Of a stretch of 64,000 nt of DNA, positions 51,800 to 63,125 are shown piece after piece. The stretch covers positions 62,001 through 126,000 of the forward strand of contig CALYLX010000119.1 of NCBI GenBank assembly GCA_944990035.1. Direction: 5' to 3'. Both the position numbers and the translations under genes were made by a program. A model generated the notes under the pieces. That model was not told the origin of the DNA. It saw nothing but the letters and a program-made list of their open reading frames with translations, and made no database searches. This stretch comes from Clitopilus passeckerianus. Taxonomy: Eukaryota > Basidiomycota > Agaricomycetes > Agaricales > Entolomataceae. Within the stretch, counting starts at the first letter, position 1. Each line of letters opens with the position of its first letter.

Positions 51800-54326
51800 A
51801 CTCAGGCTGGTGGTGGCATTTAGCTAAACGTTATGGATGTAGCCACCCCAATTGAAGTCTGAAACACTAACTCTAGCCAGGTGGGGAGTACTTGTGGTTT
51901 GTCTTTTGGTATGTCATATATCTCAATACAATTAGTCATTTAACACTGTGGATACAATGAAAAATTTCTTTAGATATAGTAATTTTGCAAAAAATTATTA
52001 CTATATTTGGATTTTAAAATAGTTGCCTTATAAAAACAATAGCTACTATATATAGTTATTTGTATGGTTACTATATTTGAAAATAATTTATATTCTCTTG
52101 TATGGTTATTTTAAAATTCCTACCTATAGCTATTGTAGAATTACTTTATATGGCAATTACTATATATAGATTTTGATCTGGTAAAACAGAAACATCAAAG
52201 TCCAGTCCCTTCATTTCTAGATGTTGTTCACTATGTTATATGGCCTCAAATCCTTCCATATGTATAATATGATGTGTCCTAGCTAATAGACATGACTAAA
52301 TAGCCTTTGACAAAGAGGAGCAAGATTTAGAACAAATCTGATCATCCATCAGATTATCTAAGTTCATTCAAAACTGTGAGAGAGTTCCTCCAAGTAAGAT
52401 TAGATACAGTGACTCAAACAATTGTCTGCATGTTTTGAACTTTTTGACTGTTTGTACAATAACTCTAGACCAAGTGCAACCAAGACCAAAATGCAGGTAC
52501 ATTTCTGACAGCATTCAATCTTGGCTTCTGGAATATATAATAATATTGAAACTCCGAATGAAATTGATGGTGATATAGTGCAAACAAGACAGAGCAACAT
52601 GCGGACAATTATTTGGTCTTGACCCTCAAAATAGAGAAACCAGACATTTTAACACTTCAAATACTTTTTTAAGCCAGTATGATAATACAGGTAGTCTTCA
52701 AAGTACTATACTAGTATATACACAATAGCTCTAGAGGTATCTTTCTGCAAAATTCCCCCATGTGATTGGATTTATAAGAATAAAAATAATGCTAGCAAGC
52801 TTGATTGTAAGAAGCAGCAAGACTTTTTTATAGGTCAAATACCTCTAATATGCAAAAAATAGTCCAAATATATAGTTTCAATGCCCTAGGCATATTTTTT
52901 TCTCTTGTAAGAAGTATATGTAAGGCTTTTATATTTTCAGAAAATAAATATTTTTTTGAAATAGCCAAATTTATGACCCAAATCAAGTCATATTTATAGG
53001 AAAATGTTATATTTCACTTGACCTTAGGCTTTTTATAAGGTTCTATAGAGGTTACTTGACTTTAGTAGCTGCTTCATGTCTCTAATACAGTTTTTGATTG
53101 AATCAAAATAAATTTGTTTTAATATCATCTCTGTGATTACCTATTTTTCATCCAATGGTCTCTTTTCCAATCATGTAGATGCTCTAGAATAGCTAGAGAG
53201 ACAGCCTATTAATTTAATGGTATACTTCAAATCCTGATAGATCCAATTTATGTAGCTCTAATCAATATTTTATTACTTTATACTAATTATACAAATTTAC
53301 CATGAATATAATCACCATTACAACTACCTCAAGCAATTATTTTTAATACAATCTAGGTGTACAATGTAAGCTAAATAGACTAAGAGTAGTGGATATAATG
53401 TGCTCTTGAACAGAAATAGTATTAGTAGTTCTGCAGATACCAATATCTGATGGAATATCAATAAATTAAAACAAATAGCTTAGCAAAATGCCTAGAAAAA
53501 GTTTCTCTATAGTTCAAAGTACTAGCCAAAGGTTTTGTTCAGGTAATATGACCTAGCACAAAGAATTCTGACCAAATGCCCTTAGGGAAATAATAGTAAA
53601 AAGTTCAAAAAAGTAAGTTATATTATAAAAAGTAAATATCTCAATGGAAGATGAGTACTACATCTCTGAGAGCATTTGTATTGTCTAAACTACTTCTATA
53701 TTATTACTTTTAGCTATATAGAAGATTGACCTCAGTCATATTATAATTTCTAACAGTTTATGGCAAGCTATAGCACTAATTAGCTATAATGAGGGTCAAG
53801 ACCAAATAATTGTCCGCATATTGCTCTGTTTTGTTTGCACTATATCTCCATCAATTCTGTTTGGAGTTTCAATATTTTTATATATTCCGAAAGCTGAGAT
53901 TGAATACTTCTAGAAATGTGCCTACACTTTGGTCTAGTGTGCACTTGGTCTAGAGTTATTGTACAAACAGTCAAAAGGGGCAAAACATGCGGACAATTGT
54001 TTGAGTCACTGTAATGATATATACTAATTGGATTCTATATTCATTGGCTTTTAATTTGTTATCTTATCTGATTAGATCTTTGATTATTTGTAATCTGATT
54101 AGATATGCACTTGACGACAACGACTTACAAAAACATTTTTTTTAATCTTATTTAGGATAGCACACTGCAATTACACATTAATACAAAAATACACTACACG
54201 AAATGGCAAACATGCTGTACAAAAGACAAACAACAAACACTAGCCAGCTGGCTAGAGTTAGTGTTTCAGACTTCAATTAGGGTAGCTACATCCATGATAT
54301 TTAGCTAAATGCTACCACCAGTGGTG
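51796..54326. mobile_element. AT-rich DNA element with about 200-bp inverted ends
   Basis: 51796-51960 and 54165-54326 are inverted repeats (for example GTCTGAAACACTAACTCTAG at both ends, TTTGTCTTTTG further in). A second element lies inside at 52407-54011. No ORF is left, so the class is unknown. Confidence 0.65.
52407..54011. mobile_element. Non-autonomous Tc1/mariner-like element
   Basis: CAGTGACTCAAACAATTGTC...GACAATTGTTTGAGTCACTG bounded by TA on both sides. The inverted repeats (52407-52628, 53790-54011) are about 90% alike, and each has an inner inverted copy of the ACAATTGTCCGCAT motif, as in IR/DR-type Tc1 ends. The 1.16 kb core is AT-rich without an ORF. Confidence 0.85.
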
Positions 54327-54457
54327 AAAATAACATGGTTTTTTTAAATCTTGGCTAACTTATTTGTGTCTTGAAGTGTCTTAATTAGGTGTAAGATACA
54401 AATAAGTTAGTTAAGACCTAGTCAAGGCAGAACAAGTTATGTTAGATCTTTCTGATG
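54327..54457. mobile_element. 140-bp palindromic MITE, copy 5, left end cut
   Basis: Starts AAAATAACATGG without CATCAG; the right end CTGATG is present. The left end was lost at the border of the neighbouring element. Confidence 0.8.
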
Positions 54458-54644
54458 CCACTTGACCTTATCTTAGAACATGATAAGACAGAGATCTCCC
54501 ACTTCTCTCGCAAGCACAACAATGTCAATCCTGCCATTGACTTGGGCTTTGCTTCACACACTGGCAACTTGCCACTATAACCCAAGAGTATTTGGTACTA
54601 TTTGGGCTTTTATTCTGACCGGTCACTGTCTTTCAGCCACTATG
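54458..54644 (+). pseudogene. LINE ORF2 RT fragment
   Basis: Matches the LINE ORF2 around LVLEHDKTE..HFSRKHN.VNPAIDLGF (about 36640-36800), more diverged, with a frame loss after LATCHY. It ends where a minus-strand LINE tail begins. Confidence 0.75.
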
Positions 54645-54695
54645 TTTTTTGTGTTGTTTTTGATCAAAGCCCTACACCCGACAATTTATCTTCCA

Positions 54696-54835
54696 CATCA
54701 GAAAAATAATACATAGCTTTTTTCAATCTTGGCCAACTTAATTGTGTCTTAGAATGTCTTAATTGGGTTTAAGATACAACTAAGTGAGTTAAGACCTTGT
54801 CAAGATAGAACAAGTTATGTCATATTTTTCTAATG
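54696..54835. mobile_element. 140-bp palindromic MITE, copy 6
   Basis: Same family, opposite orientation, 140 bp, CA on both sides. It lies in the LINE 3' UTR. The right end reads CTAATG, one substitution. Confidence 0.85.
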
Positions 54836-56012
54836 CAGCCCCCGTTTGCAGTCCAGTTGCAAGTACCTAAATACATGCATTGCATACTAATGTATGTAAA
54901 ACCATGTTTGTCGAGTGAACTACACAAGTATGATAGCACAAGAAAGCTGACAGCTCCTGGCGCAAGCACTGGTTGGGCTGTTGTTGGAAGTGCGCATACT
55001 GGTGGAGGATGTGTCCCATTGTTTCAAGTACCCGCTAGTTGCATATATACACTGTCTCTCCATTCAGGTTGAAGCATGTGCAAAATGTGCCAATGAGTGC
55101 GTGACCCAGGATTGTGCATGTGAGGTGCACGGTGTGTGCATTACTAGTAGGAAGTAAATTGTGTTCATTGAGTGAACTACATTAAATAAGAGGTGCAACA
55201 AAGAGAATACTAGATCACCCCCTGAGAATAAATCTATCAATGAGTATGATGGCATGCCAGGGGCCACCACCCGCCACACCCCACAGAAGCAGTAAGAACT
55301 CTGGGGACCAGGCTCGCCCTTATATGCAGAATGTGGTACTAATGTCTAGCCAATAAAGACCATGCCAGACACTATAGCTTGCTTGCGACAAACAAATTGG
55401 TGCATGCCTGGTACCCAGACAAGATTATTAGCGCTGTCGTACTGAATCTTAGTTTCAGTACTTCTATGCCTAAAAGTACCTTCCTAATGGCCAAGTCCAT
55501 ACTTCTCATTTTACGCTACATTACATATGACTAGGTTACTATCAACCAGCCTACCTCGTACTACACTTTTCCCCTATATCTCTATGATTCTCACGACTCT
55601 TACGATTACGCACCTATGCTTACTTTTCTCCTACTATGCTTATCTGTTTACGCTTAGCTATATGCCTTCATTTAGTAATACTACGCTCTTACCATACTTA
55701 GTAATTAGTTTAGTCATTGTTTATTTGTGTAGTTATATTTGCCTATCTTATATAATCAGACTTATTTCGGTCTATATAAGGCAATCTTTACCTAGTTTGG
55801 TAATAGACTTTTTTCTTACTTCCCCTTTCACTCTTACCATCATCATCACACTTCCTTAATTGGAGTCCACTGCCATATTTGGCTTTATCATCACTTCCGA
55901 CCACGTCAACATTACTTCTTAGAGCCGCATCACACTCTACCTTCATCATCATCGTCAATCAAGGCTTCGTCATTGCCTAATCGTGCTTCGTCACTATCCG
56001 AGTGACTCTCAT

Positions 56013-57565
56013 ATCACTTAATAGCTCATGAAATAAATTCTCTAAATTCATAGAAATAATATATATTATAGTTCAATATCTTGGCTTCAAGCTGACGTAA
56101 CCCTGAGGCTGTGCTTCCACTTTTAGCAGGTGTTTCACACACTTCAATCTGGTCACTCATTGGAAAGGCTTTGTTGCTGAGTACTTGAAAGTCAGTAATC
56201 ACATGATAAGTCACATGATACTCAAGTTTGTTGATTATAATCAACAAGGTCATGTGACTAGGGTATCAATGCAGTATATATACAGCTGACCCAAGTGCTA
56301 CTTCACTCTCAACCCATCATGCAACCTCTCACAAAAGCACAAACTAATCGTGTTCTTGAACTGCTTTATGCTGGCCTTTCTGCTGCTTCTATCTATAAAG
56401 AGACTGGAATAGGGCTTGCTACTATCAGCAGAATACGTAATCAACACTGCCCAACCTTGTCCAAGTCATCTGGAGGCCGACCTGCTAAGCTTACTACTGC
56501 CAATATTGACTACACCAAACTCAACATGCGCATGGGCAAGATTTCTACAGCTGTTCAGGCTGCTCAAGTACTTCAAAATGTTACCAACCAGTCTGTTTCA
56601 GCTCAGACTGTAAGGAGGGGACTGAAAAATACTGGGTGGAAGGCTAGGAGGAAGGTGAAGAGGCCAGCATTAGAAAAAAAAGCATATTAAGGCTAGGCTG
56701 GAATTTGCAGAAAGGCATTTGGAGTGGACTGTGGATGACTGGAAGAAGGTGTGGTGGTCTGATGAGACCAAAATCAACAGATTTGGGCCAGATGGGAATG
56801 AAATGGTGTGGGGGGAGAAGGGAGAGGGGCTTACTAGCAGGGGGGTGAAGGAGACTAGAAAATTTGGAGGAGGAAGCATTATGATGTGGGGTTGTATGGG
56901 GTGGAAGGGCGTGGGGTATGGGACTAGAATTGAAGGGAAGATGAACAAGATACTTTACAGGTCTATTCTGGAGGATGAACTCCAGAAAAGCCTGAAGTAT
57001 TACAAGGTGAAGATGGAGGATATGATTTTCCAGTAGGACAATGACAGCAAAACAGCTCAAGAATGGTTTAAAGACCACAACATGGCTGTTCTAATATGGC
57101 CAGAAAACTCTCCTGATATGAATCCCATTGAACATCTTTGGAATCATGTCAAAAAACAACTGGGAAAGTATGAATCCCCCCCTGCTGGAGTACTAGAACT
57201 GTGGGCAAGGGTAGAGAAGGTGTGGGAGGCTATACCAGCTGAGGTGTGCCAGAATTTGATTGAATTCATGCCTAGAAGGATTCAGGCAGTAGTTAAGGCC
57301 AAGGGAAGGTGGACTAAGTACTAATAATTATAGATTCCTGCTTAATTATAACCCAGCAACAAAACCTTTCCAATGGGTGACCAGATTGAAGTGTGTGAAA
57401 CACCTGCTAAAAGTGGAAGCACAGCCTCAGGGTTACATCAGCTTGAAGCCAAGATATTGAACTATAATATATATTATTTCTATGAATTTAGAGAATTTAT
57501 TTCATGAGCTATTAAGTGATCTCTGAAAAAGTAGCAAACATTGGAAAGGTTTTGGAAGCCACTGT
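56013..57565 (+). mobile_element. Tc1/mariner element, left end cut
   Basis: Right end GGTTTTGGAAGCCACTG followed by TA. The left end lacks the first 45 or so bases. Related to, but distinct from, the 3861 and 19758 copies. Confidence 0.85.
56319..57324 (+). pseudogene. Tc1 transposase, frameshift and stop
   Basis: ATG 56319 (MQPLTKAQ), HTH with GIGLATISRI. An extra A in a run of eight near 56680 shifts the frame after PALE. The second frame has WWSDETKINRFG (first D), then FQ-TAG-DND (57034, CAG to TAG) in the second-D motif, and a shortened DNDSKTAQEW. The third part has NSPDMNPIEHLW and ends WTKY-stop at 57324. One indel, one nonsense change and a small deletion. Confidence 0.88.
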
Positions 57566-58976
57566 ATCTGGGCAATTAACAAATTGCACGACAGCGCATG
57601 GGAGTGCAGTGGAGCCAGTGGGCAGCATTTAATGGCAATAAGCTCCGGCGGAGGAAACAACAGTGCAGCTTTGGGGTCAGCCCTTGTTGGGTAGACCACG
57701 TTGCTGTGATTTCCTTGCTTTGGAAAATAGTGAAGGTGGCTCTTGCAATAGAAACATAAAGGCTATGGGGTTTTTTTCAAAGAAGAAGAGGAAAGTAGAC
57801 AGCTTATCTCTGAGAGAACAGTACTGTCGGGGATGATAATGTGCACACTGGTGCAGGATATGATCCTGAGTCTTCAGTATGTGCCAATTGCATGCTGGTG
57901 CTCATGCAGTTTCCCCTCCCAGGGCAGAGGGCAAACTAAAGGCGAAATTTACCAATAGGCGCATGGCCTAGGATAGCGTATGTGAGGCATGCTGTATGCG
58001 TATTGGATAATCCAATACTACTGAGCCAGGGTCTGCTTTTGATGTGGGTGGGCTGGAGGGAGGTGCCTTTGTGTTTAAAGTGTAGAAAACTTTTGCCAGA
58101 GTAGGTGGGCTGACAAAGTAGACTAGTCCACTTGTGTAGCATCCTATCCACAGTGCAAGTCTAGGCATACTGCAGAGATATTCGGGGTTGTTGACCACTC
58201 CCAATGTGCAAGCCAGTGGCTGCCAAGGGGGCACAGTGGTGAATATTTTACTGCAGACGTGATAGAACATAAACAAAGTAAACACACCTTGCAGTGTCAT
58301 TTGGAGCAGATTAACAGTGAATGCCCTTGCCCCAAATAAAGAGAAAGAATCAAGTGCCAACTGGATGGCCTTGGTCAAACCTAAGAGTACAACTATTTTG
58401 AGGTAGTTGTTGCGTAGGACAGCTTTGCTGATGGCCAGATCAATAGCTGCAAGTTCAGCATTGTCAGAGAGAACTCTTCCTAACGCCATAGTTGATTCCT
58501 CTGGCCCAAAAGTGCCATGGAGAAGAGAGCAGCCAGCAATTGCTTGGTGCTTCCTGCCTTTGGGGACTGATGCATTTGCTGCAACTAATACTATAGTATC
58601 AGTCAGGTCTGCATCAGCATGAATCATGTCAAGGTGAGTATAATGTGCATCAAGGCTGTCCTTGAATGCAGCAATAAATACATCAAGCATTTCTCTCCCA
58701 GAGAGGAAATCCAGTAGACACTTACCAGGAGAAACCTCATCATAAACAGAGTTCAGAGGCTCAGAGACGCATGCTGCATGCACGTCAGAGTTTACAATTG
58801 TGGAACAGAGATTATTGCACACTCAATGCAACAGGTTAGGAATAGAAGAGGGTAGATGCAATATTCCCTCATATATGCGGTGCTTGTCTCCAATCAGAGA
58901 TAGCATAGGGTGGTTGCTTATCAGAGTGCTAATGCGTGCTTGGCCACGCTCAACCAATTTCCTGATATGCAAATAT

Positions 58977-59188
58977 ATACTGTATTGACCAGGTTCTTTA
59001 TTTCTAGTTTTTTTCTTTATTCACTCTGTCTATACTTAATCATATAACTTCATGTATTTATTATAATCATTCATTTATTACTATTGCTATAGAGTGAAAA
59101 GAAAAGTGAAAGTTTACCTAGAATTTGATGAACATGCTCCCACATCCTGTGCAGCAACTCTGAGAGGTGTTCCTGTCATATTCTGGCA
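58977..59188. other. Short unassigned stretch
   Basis: AT-rich to 59110, then about 70 bases with coding-like composition on the minus strand. No match within the window. Confidence 0.4.
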
Positions 59189-59850
59189 CATCAGCAAAAT
59201 ATGGTCTTCTTCATAGTAAATCAAGCCTAGCTGTAGTTGGAAGCACTGTCCATAGTTTGACAAAAAATCCTGTAGTTGGACTAAAATACATAGTTGCAAG
59301 ATTTTTTCATAGTAGATTTTCTTTTTATAGTTCAAATTTTTCTGCATAGATATCCAGAAAATTTGTAGTAAAATGTCCAATCCATAGACATTTAGCTTTT
59401 TCATAGTAAACCCTTCAAAGTTATAGGAGACTTGCATTGTATGTAGTTACATATAGTTAAAAGTCTACTTTATAGTAATCAGACATACACATAGTAGAAC
59501 ATTGATAGTTATAGTAGGTTCATATTGTGTGTAGTTGCCTGTAGTTCAGAGTTTGCTTTGTAGTAATAAGGCCATACATCAGAAAAAAATAACATGGCTT
59601 TTTTTAATCTTGGCTAACTTATTTGTGTCTTGGTGTGTCTTAATTAGGTGTAAGATACAAATAAGTTAGTTAAGACCTAGTCAAGACAGAACAAGTTATG
59701 TTAGATTTTTCTGATGACTATCTGTAGTAGAACTTAAATATCTGTAGTATGGTGGAATTGTGTGTAGTTCCCTGTAGTTAAGACTCTAGTTCATAGCAGT
59801 AAGGTATATTTATAGTAGAGCCTAAACATCTGTAGCATATTCACATTGTG
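59189..59850. repeat. Solo end of the Harbinger-like element
   Basis: CATCAGCAAAATATGG followed by about 390 bases matching the 15670-16160 terminal repeat, then a MITE, then about 130 more. No second end or transposase nearby. Confidence 0.75.
59577..59716. mobile_element. 140-bp palindromic MITE, copy 7
   Basis: Same family, 140 bp, closest in sequence to copies 4 and 5. Flanks TA and AC do not match. Confidence 0.85.
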
Positions 59851-60268
59851 GCTAGTAGTCTACAGGTATCTATTTCTCATATGTACTAGTCCAATATTCT
59901 ATATTCTCAATATTCTCTCAAGTATACTGGGCACATAGTTTAGCCAAAGACTTATAGCTTTGAGCTTTACTAGTACTAGTACTAGTAGTAGAGATTACTT
60001 GGGCTAGGAATGTTGAATACATTTCAAAATTCAAGAATATATTGCCAATTTGAGAAGCCTGAGAGGTGTGATGCGTACAAAGTATAATTCTAGGAGTATT
60101 TATAGTAAATAAAAAAAAAACCAGCACAAAAGAGGTGAAATAGTATCAACCAGAACCAAGCTGTTCAGAAAGAAGAAAAGTGGAGAAAGCATAGTTCACT
60201 GGTAGCTACTTATCACTAGGTGAGGTATCAGCAATAACAGTCAGCTCCCTAGCTGCATCTTCACTAAA
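59851..60268. other. Intergenic, downstream of SPT5-like gene
   Basis: No gene or known repeat seen. Contains ACTAGT repeats near 59970 and an A-run near 60110. Confidence 0.4.
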
Positions 60269-63125
60269 CTATTTGCTAACTTCTTTCTTCATTGACCCAT
60301 CAGAATTCTGAGAAGTAAACTCAATTTCCACCTGAGATCTTCCATACTTCTTCACCTGGCCAACCCTCCACTGATGAGCACCTTCTAGAACTAGGACTAG
60401 CTCACTCTTAGATCCTGCACCAGGAGGGTGGGGTGTAACATGCTTTAAAGAGACACCTTCCCTCTGCTCCAGCTTGGCACCAGCATGAGGATTTTTCCAG
60501 GAAACATCCACTTCCTTGCCAAATCTACCAGGTGTAAAAGGGCTTTCCTTTTTGGTGGTCCATCCCTTTCTGCCCACCAGTCTCCCATTCTCAAAGCTGG
60601 CAGTAAACTTGACCAGAATGTGCCTATTTCCCTGAGGCATTGATCTATTACTCGGCTTTTCCCATAGCTTGAAGAGGAAATGGTCTGCAGCAGAAAAGAG
60701 TTAGTGAATTGAATTCAAAAATATAAAAGCCAGCTGTTAGTACCAGAGCAATTCTCCTCTTCAAGTTCAGTCTTCCAGAAATCAGCATTTTCCCCCAAGT
60801 CAGGCATAGGTGTGGAGGCTCTTGCAGGTGTTGGAGGCCTGGGGTAAAATGCCTCCATAACAGTGGCAATATAAGAAGCATCTTCATACTTGTTACCAGC
60901 AAGATTGTAGTCCATTTTAGTCCTAAAAGAAGAATTGGTAAGCCATTGGATGGGTATGTTGGGTAAATAAAAAGACCTTACCTGGGAATAAGATATGCCA
61001 GACTGATTCTCTGATTCTGGCTGACACCTGCAGCCCTTACTAAAAGCTCTACTCCACCAGTTCCATCTCCTAAGGATACATCTCTCAAAATGCCAAGCCT
61101 GGCCTTGAGCTGCCCCTTGCATACCAAGACCTCCTCCCCAATGAAGTTTCAGGCTTCATCACATAGCCTGAGTAACCTGCCACATTATTCTCTTCAACAG
61201 CTGGCTCAGGTCTCCAGATGCCAGGGTTGATGCCAGAGTGAGAAGGACCTGACAACGGCCTAGCAGAACCAGCCCATTGAGGAACCAGCTTCAAGCAGCC
61301 ATTCCTGGCTGTGAACTCCCCCAGATTCTCCACAAGAGATTCAATGGAAATAGTGACCACTGCCTTCTTCCCTAGACTTGAAGAACTGAGGGAAACCACT
61401 CTTCCCTGCTTCCCTATATGATGCCCTTTCACCACCTCCACCACCCTCTTTTAAGCAGGTGCAGGGAATACATCCTCTGGTGCCAACTCCAGCTCCTCAG
61501 TGACTTCCAAGATAGCCTTTCTCTTCTCCTGGATGGTGACCAGAGCATCCCTCCCAATTCCCTCAAAAGCCAGCACTATTCCCTGCTTTCCCTTATCAGC
61601 TCCTGCAATCACCTCCACATAATTCCCAATGATCCTGTAAGGGGCAACATTCTTGAGATTCACCTCCAGCATGTCAGAGGTGGTCATGTGTTGGAGGGAA
61701 ATAGTGTTGTCTTCCTTGTTGAAAGAGATAGCTTTACCAGTGAAGTCTGGAAAGTCTCTGAGGCCAATAACAGAGAAGATGTCCCCCACAGTCTAGGTGG
61801 CTTCTGCCAGGGTGTAGAATGCTCTCAGACTAGCATCTGGAATAATCTTGCCCAGCTTCTGAGAGAGCTTAAGTGACAAGAGTTCTCCCACCCAGGAGCG
61901 GTTCAATTCCAGATCTCTTCTGACCTCATCTGAATAGAGGAAATGATCCAGCTCTTCCTTGGAGGAAGGAGGAGCAGTGGCCAGAGCATTGTTACTAAGA
62001 ACCTGGAGATGTTCCAGCCCATTGGGGTACAGTTTCCTTCTACCTGGAAGTATCCAGAAACTGTTCTTGAGGGGAAAGGAGTTGATGGTCTGATAATGGG
62101 GAAGACCAGGAGATGGGCGGCCGGATTTTTGTTTTTGGCCAAAGGTGGAGGATTTGGGCTGAGAGAGGGTGTGTGGCATGCGAGGGATAACGGCTACCTT
62201 GACGATGTCATTATCTGTTGAAGCTTTTGTAACGAGAGTAATATTCCCCTGATAGAGACTACGGTTGGTAACCCTTGCCCATTCACCAACCAACCACTGC
62301 CTTGGAGGTACTGGTCTCCCCTTCTCTGCAAGGTTCTCCATGGCCTCATCAAAAGCCCCGCTGTATGTTTGCACCATCTGGACACATCTTGGGTTGCAGA
62401 GTTCCCAACACAATGCTCCCCTCAGATGGTTGTACAGCTCCTCCCTTCCATTGATGTCCACAAAGATTCGGGCTGGCAGCTTGGGAACATAGTGATAATT
62501 GATGTACCGAAAGTCGAACGTATCCGGGAATCGTTCCATTTGTCTCTTCTGATACCTATCCAAGTTGTTGATTATAGGTATTTCCCTTCCAAACTGCACG
62601 AGATTGTGAGTAAAGTATGAAAAGAACGAGTAAGAACAACAACATACCGGTACCCGCACCCTCCACTGCTGTGGATTGGGGATGGGCCTACAGCCCTTAT
62701 TGTACGGCCTCACACCGTCAATAACGCGTTCTTCATACAACCTAATCTCTTCTTGCAACCGAGCGTGATCTTGAGCTCTTTGGTCGGCACGTTCCTTGAA
62801 CTCCCTCCAATGCTCGTCTGCTTCGCGGTCCATGTCATTGGGGTTGGTGGACAATGAAGGGAGACGAAGAATGTTTTCAACGGAGGGAAGGTCTTCATCA
62901 TCATCCAAGAAATTGTCTTGAAACAGAATTGAGTGGATACCAATAGAATGACGCGACGAACATACCCATTTCATGGTCTTCATCGTATTCCTGGTCTCCT
63001 TCGCGGTCGTCGACCTCGGCTTCAATCTCTACGAGATCAGCGGCAGTCTGGAATTATCTGGTGAGCTTCATTGACGAAAACGGACTGAAAACAAGACTTA
63101 CAAGTCTTGCACGTTTGGATGCCAT
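60269..63125 (-). pseudogene. SPT5-like elongation factor gene (NGN and KOW), damaged
   Basis: Starts ATG 63125 (MASKRARL) followed by a GTAAGT intron; an acidic exon (EIEAEVDDREGDQEYDEDHE), then DNFLDDDEDLPSVENILRLPS, as in SPT5 N-termini. RVRVP, intron (62646-62593), then FGREIPIINNL...PARIFVDINGREELYNHL fits an NGN-like domain. KOW-type motifs follow: WLVGEWARVTNRSLYQG, YVEVIAGADKGKQGIVL, VVEVVKGHHIGKQGRVV and EEVLVCKGQLKARLGILRDV. The last exon ends KKEVSK at 60269. SPT5 with SPT4 helps RNA polymerase II through chromatin. In-frame stops at 61793 (TAG), 61451 (TAA) and near 61150, and a frame change there, suggest a decayed extra copy; unrecognised introns could explain one of them. It is not the sole genomic SPT5 if so. 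Confidence 0.65.

Larger units (their letters stand above)
55435..57593. repeat. Solo LTR family delta holding a Tc1 element
   Basis: TGTCGTACTGAATC at 55435 and GCACGACA ending 57593, with GCGC on both sides (55431-55434, 57594-57597). A TATA-like CTATATAAGGC lies near 55773. The nested Tc1 covers about 56013-57565. Net LTR about 600 bp. Confidence 0.7.
54645..58976 (-). pseudogene. Diverged LINE 3' half, three times interrupted
   Basis: Tail at 54645, 3' UTR with a MITE (54696-54835), ORF2 C-terminus to 55434, then a solo LTR with a nested Tc1 (55435-57593), then ORF2 again from 57594 to about 58976. The readable RNase H part (58822-57968) has VLVAANASVPKGRKHQAIAG, where D of the AADAS motif is N, AELAAIDLAISKAVLRNN and VVLLGLTKAI, where intact copies have LSDSTKAI. 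Catalytic residues are therefore lost. It is clearly older than the copies at 28-51 kb. Confidence 0.85.
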
